From Pseudaquabacterium terrae (GTDB lineage Bacteria; Pseudomonadota; Gammaproteobacteria; Burkholderiales; Burkholderiaceae_C): DNA of 64,000 nt. The DNA is taken from positions 62,001 through 126,000 of the forward strand of contig NZ_JABRWJ010000002.1 in the NCBI RefSeq assembly GCF_013266755.1, given 5' to 3'. The notes below the pieces were generated by a model. That model was not told the DNA's origin, searched no databases, and worked only from the letters and a program-made list of their open reading frames with translations. Of this stretch, positions 32,125 through 39,690 are shown in pieces (the stretch's first letter is position 1; each line of letters opens with the position of its first letter). Both the position numbers and the translations under genes were made by a program.

Positions 32125-34407
32125 TCAGTTCTCCGCGATCTTGCTGCCCTTGACGATGACGTCGCCACTGCCTTTGACCGTAATCTTGTTGCCCTTGATC
32201 GTGATGTCGCCATTCTTCTTCATCACGATCTCGGCGCTCCCGGTCTTGAAGCTGATCTCGTCGTCGGCGGTGATCTGAACCTTCTTGGCCTTCAGCGTCG
32301 CGTCCTTCTTCACCTCGACTCGGTGCTGGCCCTCGATCGTCTCGTTCAAGTCCTTGCCGACGGTGACGGTCTGATTCTCCTTGACCGACTCGGTCAGGCT
32401 CTTGCCCACGCTCTGCGTCTTGTTCGAGCCGATGCTCTCGGTCTTGCTGCCGCCGATCGACTCGGACTTCGTGCCGGCGACGTTCTCCGACATCGCCGCG
32501 CCGACAGTGATGGCGAGCGCCGCGCCCACGGTCAGCTCCATCGCGCCGCCGACTGTCTCGGCGTAGTTGATCAGCACCGTCTCGGTCAGGGTCTTGCCGA
32601 TCACGACGCTCATCGCGCCGTCGATGTTCTCGGAATGATTGCCGACGATGTGCAGTTTCTTGTTGCGCTCGACCTTCTCGGACTTGTCGCGCTCGATGAC
32701 CATCGTGCGGTCGCGTCCGATCGAGATCGTCTCGTCGTTGTCGACCCGCTCCTTGCGGTCATGGTGGACCGTGATCGTTTCGTCGTTGTCGACGGTCTCG
32801 GTGCGGTCGTGCTTGACGTGCACGGTCTCGTCGTGATCGATCGTCTTCGTGCGGTCGTGGCCCACCCAGTGCGTCTCGTCGTTCTCGACTTCGATGTCCT
32901 GGTTCTTCTCGGCATGCAGCCAGACTTGCTCGTCGCCCTTCTTGTCCTCGAAGCGCAGCGCGTTGGCATTGCCGTAGGCGCCGCCCTTGCTCGAGCGGGT
33001 GAGTACGCCCGATTGCGTCATGTTCGCCGGCAGCTCCCACGGCGGCATCTGCTCGGCGTTGTAGACGCGGCCGGTGATCAGCGGCTGGTCGGGGTCGCCT
33101 TCGAGGAAGTCGACGACCACCTCCTGGCCGATGCGCGGGATCTGGATGAAGCCGAAGCTCTTGCCGGCCCACGGCGACGACACCCGCATCCAGCACGAGC
33201 TGGTCTCGTTCTTCTTGCCCAGGCGATCCCAGTGGAACTGCACCTTCACTCGGCCGTACTTGTCGGTGAAGATCTCTTCGCCGGCCGGGCCGACGACGAT
33301 GGCGGTCTGCGGGCCCTGCACGAAGGGTTTCGGCGTGCGGCGCGGCGGGCGGAACTGCTGGCCGGAGGGGATCGCCGCGAAGCTGCACTGATAGTCGCCG
33401 GCATCGTTGCCGGCCTCGAGCCCGTTGACCTGCGCGCTGACCTGGGCCTGCACGCACAGGTACTCGGCGTTCTGGTCCTCGCGCGGATGCCGCGTCAACG
33501 TGAACAGGTGGCCGCTGGCCAGGCCATACGCATTGCTGATGCCGCCGAGCTGCTCGTGCCGCGTCTGCAGTTCGTCGATGCGCATGTCGGCCAGGTGCTG
33601 GCCCTCGGGCTTCTTCAGGTAGTCGCCCTGGTAGTCGAACTGCTCGTGCTCGGCCTGATCGTGGCCGCGGCCGAAGTTGCGGCTCACCTCGAGGTTGGTC
33701 GAGGGCGTCTCGAAGTTGTAGCTGCGCAGCACGACCTTGCCGGTGCGCACGCCGCGGCTGAAGCTCCAGTTCGAGATGAAGTCGACGTCCGGCGACAGCT
33801 GGCCGGTGTTGGCGTAGTACGGCAGCTTCTCGTAGCCGGGCATCGCGGCGTGTGCGCTGGTCTCGTCGACGATGATCAGCTTGTGTGCGCCCTCGTCATG
33901 CTCGAAGTACCAGTAGATGCCTTCCTCCTCCATCAGCCGGCTGACGAAGTTGAAGTCGGTCTCGCGGTATTGCACGCAGTAGTCGCGCTTGCGGTAGCTG
34001 CCGGTCAGCTTGAGCTCGTAGGAGGCGATCGCGTCATGGTCGGCGAAGACCTTCTCGACGATCTCCGGCACGGTCATCTCCTGGAAGATGCGGCAGTCGG
34101 CGGTGCGCGTCAGGAACCACAGCCAGGGCACGACTTCGGCGCGGTAGCCGTGGTAGCGGCCCTGGTGGCGCCCCATGCCGAAGCGCGCGACATAGCCGCA
34201 GATGTGACGCTGCTCGCCGTCGCGCAATTCGATCTTCAGGTTCACCGTCTGGCCGAGCAGCTTGTCAGGCTCGATGTCGGCCTTCTCGCTCAGCAGGTTC
34301 AGCTGCAGCTCCTCGAGCATGCTCAAGCCCGAGGCGTAGCTCATCGAGTCGAACATCAGGTCGCCGTCGGGCAGGGGGCTCGTGAGCGTGATCGGCGTCG
34401 TCGGCAT
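32125..34407 (-). CDS. vgrG: T6SS spike protein VgrG (island 1)
   Basis: The 760-residue product has the gp27-like domain (about 1-370, with RLMEEEGIYWYFEHDEGAHKL), the gp5-like OB domain (GRVKVQFHWDRLGKKNETSSCWMRVSSPWAGKSFG, IPRIGQEVVVDFLEGDPDQPLITGRVYN), and a long beta-prism stem of HDRT/VDNDET-like repeats ending in DUF2345-type sequence. No C-terminal toxin is attached. The start at 34407 matches the N terminus of the other VgrG (MPTxITLTxPLP); ATGs at 34416 and 34461 are possible. The gene heads the island that carries the nuclease. A CCGAAAGTCA element lies 39 bp upstream. Confidence 0.96.
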   Translation of the reverse strand: MPTTPITLTSPLPDGDLMFDSMSYASGLSMLEELQLNLLSEKADIEPDKLLGQTVNLKIELRDGEQRHICGYVARFGMGRHQGRYHGYRAEVVPWLWFLTRTADCRIFQEMTVPEIVEKVFADHDAIASYELKLTGSYRKRDYCVQYRETDFNFVSRLMEEEGIYWYFEHDEGAHKLIIVDETSAHAAMPGYEKLPYYANTGQLSPDVDFISNWSFSRGVRTGKVVLRSYNFETPSTNLEVSRNFGRGHDQAEHEQFDYQGDYLKKPEGQHLADMRIDELQTRHEQLGGISNAYGLASGHLFTLTRHPREDQNAEYLCVQAQVSAQVNGLEAGNDAGDYQCSFAAIPSGQQFRPPRRTPKPFVQGPQTAIVVGPAGEEIFTDKYGRVKVQFHWDRLGKKNETSSCWMRVSSPWAGKSFGFIQIPRIGQEVVVDFLEGDPDQPLITGRVYNAEQMPPWELPANMTQSGVLTRSSKGGAYGNANALRFEDKKGDEQVWLHAEKNQDIEVENDETHWVGHDRTKTIDHDETVHVKHDRTETVDNDETITVHHDRKERVDNDETISIGRDRTMVIERDKSEKVERNKKLHIVGNHSENIDGAMSVVIGKTLTETVLINYAETVGGAMELTVGAALAITVGAAMSENVAGTKSESIGGSKTESIGSNKTQSVGKSLTESVKENQTVTVGKDLNETIEGQHRVEVKKDATLKAKKVQITADDEISFKTGSAEIVMKKNGDITIKGNKITVKGSGDVIVKGSKIAEN

Positions 34408-34446
34408 GTGGGGCATGGTCCGGTATCGACCCGGACGCGGACAGCG

Positions 34447-34456
34447 CCGAAAGTCA
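34447..34456 (-). promoter_or_regulatory. CCGAAAGTCA element, site 4 (upstream of vgrG island 1)
   Basis: CAGCGCCGAAAGTCAT at 34442-34457 shares the extended core with sites 3 and 5. It lies 39 bp before the vgrG start at 34407, in the short gap after the upstream small membrane protein gene. Confidence 0.55.
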
Positions 34457-34488
34457 TGCACCCGCCGAGGGCCGGCGGCCGAACGTGA

Positions 34489-34926
34489 TCAGCGCCGCGC
34501 CGGCGCCGCCGCAAAGCCGGTGAAGGCGTTCAGCACCTGCCGCGTCAGCGGCTCATCCGCCGGCCAGTCGGTGAAGTACGCGACCAGTTCGCCATTGGCC
34601 TGCGGCAGGCTGGGCGACGGCATGGCGCGCAGGCGCTGCAGGTGCTGCTGCGCGATCTCCGGCGAGTGGCACCACAGCACGAAGAAGGCGCGCTCGCCCC
34701 GGCCGAGCAGCTCGAAGCGCGCATGCTGGTGCACACGGTCCCACGGGCCGCGCCGCACCAGGCGCCCCTCGGTGTGAATGCCTTGCTGGCGCAGGTGCGC
34801 CTGCAGCTCGGCCAGCGGCCCCGGCAGCGGCGGTGGGGTGCCGACGAAGCCGAAGCGGGCCGCCACCCACAGGCCGAGCGCGAGCCCGACCACTGCCAGC
34901 AGGACGCCCCAGACCACCCTGCTCAC
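34489..34926 (-). CDS. Small single-helix membrane protein of VgrG island 2
   Basis: The 145-residue product has one N-terminal membrane helix (about 4-24, VVWGVLLAVVGLALGLWVAA) and a soluble domain with LAELQAHLRQQGI, RRGPWDRVHQHARFELLGRGERAFFVLWCHSPE and a C-terminal helix. No family is recognised. It starts with GTG at 34926, overlapping the DUF4150 stop by four bases (GTGA). As the last gene of island 2 it stands where an immunity protein often stands, and its membrane tether with a probable periplasmic domain would suit immunity to a periplasmic toxin. That role is only inferred. Confidence 0.7.
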   Translation of the reverse strand: MSRVVWGVLLAVVGLALGLWVAARFGFVGTPPPLPGPLAELQAHLRQQGIHTEGRLVRRGPWDRVHQHARFELLGRGERAFFVLWCHSPEIAQQHLQRLRAMPSPSLPQANGELVAYFTDWPADEPLTRQVLNAFTGFAAAPARR

Positions 34927-35315
34927 GGGGCGAGAACGAGCACGATCGGCTGGCTCGGCACGATCCGCGCGCCCGGTACGTTGGTGCTGTTGCCGATCGA
35001 CACGCTGGTCAGCCGCGTCATCGGCATGCCGCCGACCAGCGTCGTGAAGGACGCGGTGACGTGACGCGCCGGACCCATCACCGTGCCGGAGGCGACACCC
35101 ATCGAGACGCCGGCGTTGTCGCCGTTGGTCATCGGGATCAGCGTCGACATGTTGTGCGTCGGCATGCACATCGTCAGCACGAAGGGCACGAAGGACACGG
35201 CCATCGGCGCCATCGCGATGTTCGGGTAGGGGATCGGTGTCGGCGCCGGCACCGGCGTCAGGCAGACATCGGGGAAGCCCATGTCCATGCCCATCATCTG
35301 CGTATTGGCGAACAT
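34923..35315 (-). CDS. DUF4150 PAAR-like spike-tip protein (island 2)
   Basis: The 130-residue product has the DUF4150 pattern GFPDVCLTPVPAPTPIPYPNIA near residue 14, then Met-rich and glycine-rich beta segments (CMPTHNMSTLIPMTNGDNAGVSMGVASG) and a short tail ending LVLAP. It lacks the basic C-terminal half and Cys pair of the island 1 paralogue and has no toxin extension. It is expected to cap the second VgrG. The gene sits between DUF3540 and the small membrane protein. Confidence 0.9.
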   Translation of the reverse strand: MFANTQMMGMDMGFPDVCLTPVPAPTPIPYPNIAMAPMAVSFVPFVLTMCMPTHNMSTLIPMTNGDNAGVSMGVASGTVMGPARHVTASFTTLVGGMPMTRLTSVSIGNSTNVPGARIVPSQPIVLVLAP

Positions 35316-35333
35316 GATGCGGTCTCCGAAGGG

Positions 35334-35969
35334 TCAGCCGAAATGGATCTGCGCGCCGCGCACCTTCACGACGCGCTCGCCGTTGGCGAGCATGGTCTCG
35401 GCCTGCAGGTGCAAGAGCTCGCTGGCCTGCTGGTCGATCACCTGCGCCTTCACCGCGTCGATGCCCTCGACGGTGCGCTGGTGCTGGCGCGCATGGTGGG
35501 TCTGCTGGTCGAAGACCGTGGACAGCGACGCGCCGGCGATCCGCAGCTGGCCGATCGTCGCGCGGCACAGCTCGCCGATCGTCTGCAGCGAGCGGTAGAC
35601 GAAGGATGCCGAGTCGGTGCGCAGCGTGAAGTCCTGCGCCACCACCTCGGCCTTCGGCGCCAGCTTCAGCCGCTGCACCGCCGCCGCGTCGGGCCGCGCC
35701 AGCACCGCGACGATGTGCACGGCGTCGCCCCCTTCGGGCAGCGCGGCGCGCCAGCAGGCGACACGGTCGCCCGGCGCCGGCTCGACCAGGCAGCTGAAGG
35801 CCGGCTGGGCGCTGAATCGCTGGCTGCCGGTGCGCACGCGCAACGTCAGGCCGTCCGCCTCCACGGCTTCGACCTCCGCACTGAAGCTGACCGCCAGCGC
35901 CTGCGCGCCGACGGCATCGTGAAAGCGGCCGGTGGCTTCGGCGGCGAGGTTCAGGTCATGGGCGCCCAT
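35334..35969 (-). CDS. DUF3540-family T6SS accessory protein
   Basis: The 211-residue product has an N-terminal beta-barrel region with FSCLVEPAPGDRVACW and HIVAVLARPD, then a central KAEVVAQDFTLRTDS segment and a long helical C-terminal half (THHARQHQRTVEGIDAVKAQVIDQQASELLHLQAE). This pattern is that of DUF3540 proteins in VgrG/DUF4150 islands, whose role is unknown. The ATG at 35969 follows AAGGAG. It occupies the same operon position relative to the PAAR-like gene as DUF6484 does in island 1, so the two may be functional counterparts. Confidence 0.82.
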   Translation of the reverse strand: MGAHDLNLAAEATGRFHDAVGAQALAVSFSAEVEAVEADGLTLRVRTGSQRFSAQPAFSCLVEPAPGDRVACWRAALPEGGDAVHIVAVLARPDAAAVQRLKLAPKAEVVAQDFTLRTDSASFVYRSLQTIGELCRATIGQLRIAGASLSTVFDQQTHHARQHQRTVEGIDAVKAQVIDQQASELLHLQAETMLANGERVVKVRGAQIHFG

Positions 35970-35999
35970 GGAGTGCTCCTTTTGGTATTCGGTGAGGCA

Positions 36000-37073
36000 T
36001 CAAGCCGGCGCGGCCGGCCAGGACTCGGCACGCGCCTGGACCGGATCGGTCTCCAGCGCGCGGCCGCGGTCGGTGAATCGGGCACCGGCGTCGTTGGCGC
36101 GGTGCAGCTTGGCGCGGAACATCGTCGCGCCTTCGAAATCGGCGCCGCTGATATCGGCGTGCGAGAAGTCGGCATAGGTCAGCTCGGTGTCGCGCAGCGA
36201 GCTGCCAGGGAGCTTGGCCTCCATCCAGTTCGTCTGGTAGAGGTTCGCGCGATCGAAGCGGCCCTCGGCGAAGCTGGCCTTGGCGAAGATCGCCTGGCGC
36301 AGGTCGGCGCCTTCGAAATCGCAGCCCTGGCCTTGCGCCTCGGGGAACAGCGCCAGCGCCGCGCGCGCGTTGCGAAAGCGCGCGCCATCGAGCTGCGCGC
36401 TCTTGAAGTTGCATTGTTCGATGCGGGCGTCGCTGAAGTCGGCGCCGGTCAGCTTGCAGTCGGTGAACTGCACGCCGTGCAGGTCCATGCCGGCGAACGA
36501 GCGGCCGGGCAGCGGCGTCTCGTTGAAGGTCACCAGCTTCAGCGTCGATTGCGCGAGGCTGGCCTCGTCGAGCACGCACTGGTGGAAGGTGACCTGGTGC
36601 AGCGCGATGCGCTCGAACGCGGTCTTCTTCGCCGAGACCTCGGCCAGCGTCGTGCGGTCGAGCCAGGCGGCGGCGAGGTTCGCGTCGTCGAGCGTGCACT
36701 TGGCGAACAGCGCGAGGTTGAAGTCGGCACGCTGGAAGTCGGCGCCCGTGAAGTCGCTGCTGACCAGCTTGGCGTTGCGCAGGCTCGCCGCCTGCCAGCG
36801 CGACGCGGCGGCGCGGCATTGATGAAAGGTGGCGCCGCGCAGGTTCGCCGCGTCGAAGACCGTGCCGGCGAGCTCGCAGCGGTCGAACACCGCCTCGCGC
36901 AGGTCGCTGCCGCTGAAGTCGCAGCCGCTGAAGTCCATTTCGCTGAACAGCCCGCCGGCCAGCGCCAGCTCGCGCAGCGCCAGCCCGGTCAGCCGCAGCT
37001 GCGTGATCGGCTCGCCGAACTGCACCTTCAGCACCAGGCGCTGGCCGTCGTCGATCGAGTCGTCGCCCGTCAT
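36000..37073 (-). CDS. Pentapeptide-repeat protein
   Basis: The 357-residue product consists largely of A(D/N)Lxx-type pentapeptide repeats (DFSGCDFSGSDLREAVFDRCEL, ADFQRADFNLALF and many more), which fold as a right-handed quadrilateral beta-helix. There is no signal peptide or catalytic motif. It overlaps the upstream DUF2169-pentapeptide gene by four bases (ATGA), so the two are made together. In T6SS islands pentapeptide proteins occur with DUF2169 and may serve as loading scaffolds; this is inference. Confidence 0.92.
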   Translation of the reverse strand: MTGDDSIDDGQRLVLKVQFGEPITQLRLTGLALRELALAGGLFSEMDFSGCDFSGSDLREAVFDRCELAGTVFDAANLRGATFHQCRAAASRWQAASLRNAKLVSSDFTGADFQRADFNLALFAKCTLDDANLAAAWLDRTTLAEVSAKKTAFERIALHQVTFHQCVLDEASLAQSTLKLVTFNETPLPGRSFAGMDLHGVQFTDCKLTGADFSDARIEQCNFKSAQLDGARFRNARAALALFPEAQGQGCDFEGADLRQAIFAKASFAEGRFDRANLYQTNWMEAKLPGSSLRDTELTYADFSHADISGADFEGATMFRAKLHRANDAGARFTDRGRALETDPVQARAESWPAAPA

Positions 37074-39682
37074 GCCGTCGCCTTCGGTTCACGCATCGGA
37101 TGCAAGCGCGTGCGCTCGAGGTTCGCGCCCTGCAGCCGGCTCGACGAATCGGCGTGCACGCGCGACAGGTCGCTGCCGTAGAGATTGGCCTGCGCCAGGT
37201 CGGCGCCGCGCAGGTCGGCGCGCTGCGCGATCGCGTTCATCAGGTTCGCGCCCGGCAGCGCGGCCTGGCCGAAGCGGGTCTTGATCAGCAGTGCGCCGCG
37301 CAGCGAGGCGCCGCCGAAATCGGCGCCGCTGCAATCGGCGTCGGAGAGGTCGCAGTCGTCGAGCAGCGCCTGGCGAAATTTCGCCTGCGCCAGCAGGGTG
37401 CCGCGCAGGTTGCTGCCGCGCAGCTGCGCTTCGGCGAAATCGGCGCCGGAGAAATCGCAGCCGTCGACGAACACCGAGCCCGGCAGCACGGCGCGTGCGA
37501 AGCGAATGCCCTGGCCGCGGCATTTGATGAACGTCGGCCGCTCCAATTGCGCGGCAGCGAAGTCGACGCCGCTCAGGTCACATTCGATGAACACCGGCTG
37601 CTGCAGCGTGCAGCGGTTCAGCACCATGTCCTTCAGCACTGCCTTGTGGAACAGCAGCCCGGCGCCGTGCACCGAGCGCCAGTCGGCCAGGCCGAAGCTC
37701 GCGCCGTGCAGCTTCAGCCCGTCGATGCGCGCGCCGCGCAGATCGGTCTGCGCGAGCTCGGTGTCGCTGCAGTTGGCGCCGGTGAGGTTGGCCTTGACCA
37801 GGCGCGTCGTCTTCAGGTTCGCGCGGCCGAGGTTGGCGCCGGACAGGTCGGCCTCGCTGAAATCGGCCGCCGTCAGGTCGGCATGCGCCAGCACCGCGTA
37901 GGCGAAGCTGGTGCGCTGTAGCTGCGCGCCGGCCAGGTTCGCGCCTTCGAGCCAGGCGTTGGTGAAGTCGGCGCCGGCGAGGTCCAGCCCCGACAGGTCG
38001 GCGCCGGTCAGGTCGGCGGCGAAGAAGCTCTTGCCCTCGGCATGTGCCTTGGCCACCGCGTCGCGCAGCACCTTGGCGCGCGCCGGCGGCATCGGCCTGG
38101 CAGGCGCCTGCGTGTGCGCGGTGGCCAGGTAGCTGGTGCGGGCCATCGCCTCGAGCTGCGTCAGCTTCGGACCGATCTTGGCGACGTCGAGCGCCGGCGG
38201 CGCGCCGGGCGCGGCCTTGGCGAGCGTTTGCAACTCGGCCATGTGAGCCGCCGCGCGATAGGTCGGCGGGCCGCGGTGCACCAGGCTCTCGGGGTCGATG
38301 CCGAAGGCCTTGGCCTTCAACTTCGCGGCGGCCATCTGCTCGGCGGCATCGAGGGCGGCGCTGACCTGCGCGTTCAGCAGCTCGGCGCGCTTCTTGAACA
38401 GGTAGTCGGGCAGGTTCTCGAGCGTCGGCGCCACTTCGGCCTGCGGGATCGTCAGGCCGAGCTTGGCCGGATCGATGCCCTTGGCCTTCACGTCGTCGAT
38501 CGCCAGCTGCATCTTCAGCACCGCGCCGCGGCGCTGTGCCTGCGCGAACAGCCCGTCGGGCGCGAAGTCCTTCTGCACCGCGTCGAAGTTCGGGTCGGCG
38601 CTGCTCAGGCCGGCCGGCTTCAGGTCGCTCTCGCGCAGCGCGTGCAGCGCGCCGTCCTTCGGGTGCCGCCGGCGCGTCAGCGCATCGAGGTAGTGCTGCG
38701 TCGGCTTGGTCTCGGACAGGTGTTCGATCGCGCCGAGCAGCGTGTGGATGTCGCTGGCATCGTCCTCGTTGCATTCGGCCAGGCCCTGGAACAGCGCGAT
38801 GCCGACCTCGTGGTGCGGGAAGAACCACAGCGTCGCCAACTTCAGCGCCACCTCGCGCAGCTTCGGCGTCTGGCCGTCGCCGTGGTCGGCGAAGCAGCGC
38901 ACGCGCAGGCCCGGCAGCACGCCGCCGACCTGCGCTTTCGACGGATGCATGTTGACGAACTCGAAGTCCTCGTCGCCGCGCGGCGGCGCATCGAACCACT
39001 GGTCTTCCTGCGCCATGTTGAAGTAGCGCCAGTCGATGTCGCTCGCGAAGCCGGGCGATTGCTGCTTCAGCCACTGCTCGTCGTAGGTGCCGGCATGGCG
39101 CACACGCTGCGGCCAGGCGCAATCGATCGGGCGGAAGCAGGCGGCGGGCACGCTGTCGTCGGGATCGGCCGGATTGGCGCCCGGCACGACGACCTGCGGC
39201 AGGAAGTGCTCCGGCGCCGGCGCGCCCGGCTCACGCAGCGGCCGCCGGCCCATGCCGAGCGGGTTGTGCGGCCAGTCGGCGCCGCCGTAGGTGTGCTGCC
39301 AGTCGAGCGGCAGCGATTCGAAGAAGTCCGGCGCGCTCGCCTGGCCGTCGAGCCAGCGCCGCGGCCCGACCGCATGCAGCTTCTTCTCCTTGCCGGCCAC
39401 CCGCGCGACCACCTCGACCGCCTTCGCGCGGCCCTCGGGCGCGAAGGCATGCGCGCGCAGCAGGTACTCGCTGCGCGGCTTCAGGTTGCATTCGTCGATG
39501 AACGGGCCCTCGGGCATCTCGGCGGCGAGGAACTTCCACATCGAGCTCTCGGTCCACACCGCGGCCTCGCCCTGCGCTCGGAACGGGAAGTACAGGCTGC
39601 CGGTGATGACGAGCCCGATGCGGCGGCGGAATTCGATGCAGCGGGACGTGATCCCGAGCGCCATCGGCTTGATGAGTTGCAT
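37070..39682 (-). CDS. DUF2169-pentapeptide repeat fusion protein
   Basis: The 870-residue product joins an N-terminal DUF2169 domain (about 1-330; GPRRWLDGQASAPDFFESLPLDWQHTYGGADWPHNPLGMG, AGTYDEQWLKQQSPGFASDIDWRYFNMA) to a helical middle (about 340-530) and a long pentapeptide-repeat C-terminal half (about 550-860; ADLTGADLSGLDLAGADFTN and so on). DUF2169 is an adaptor family for PAAR-like-linked effectors. The beta-helix could hold or mimic cargo. It lies 8 bp after vgrG and overlaps the next pentapeptide gene by 4 bp. Confidence 0.92.
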   Translation of the reverse strand: MQLIKPMALGITSRCIEFRRRIGLVITGSLYFPFRAQGEAAVWTESSMWKFLAAEMPEGPFIDECNLKPRSEYLLRAHAFAPEGRAKAVEVVARVAGKEKKLHAVGPRRWLDGQASAPDFFESLPLDWQHTYGGADWPHNPLGMGRRPLREPGAPAPEHFLPQVVVPGANPADPDDSVPAACFRPIDCAWPQRVRHAGTYDEQWLKQQSPGFASDIDWRYFNMAQEDQWFDAPPRGDEDFEFVNMHPSKAQVGGVLPGLRVRCFADHGDGQTPKLREVALKLATLWFFPHHEVGIALFQGLAECNEDDASDIHTLLGAIEHLSETKPTQHYLDALTRRRHPKDGALHALRESDLKPAGLSSADPNFDAVQKDFAPDGLFAQAQRRGAVLKMQLAIDDVKAKGIDPAKLGLTIPQAEVAPTLENLPDYLFKKRAELLNAQVSAALDAAEQMAAAKLKAKAFGIDPESLVHRGPPTYRAAAHMAELQTLAKAAPGAPPALDVAKIGPKLTQLEAMARTSYLATAHTQAPARPMPPARAKVLRDAVAKAHAEGKSFFAADLTGADLSGLDLAGADFTNAWLEGANLAGAQLQRTSFAYAVLAHADLTAADFSEADLSGANLGRANLKTTRLVKANLTGANCSDTELAQTDLRGARIDGLKLHGASFGLADWRSVHGAGLLFHKAVLKDMVLNRCTLQQPVFIECDLSGVDFAAAQLERPTFIKCRGQGIRFARAVLPGSVFVDGCDFSGADFAEAQLRGSNLRGTLLAQAKFRQALLDDCDLSDADCSGADFGGASLRGALLIKTRFGQAALPGANLMNAIAQRADLRGADLAQANLYGSDLSRVHADSSSRLQGANLERTRLHPMREPKATA

Positions 39683-39690
39683 CGGCTAGG

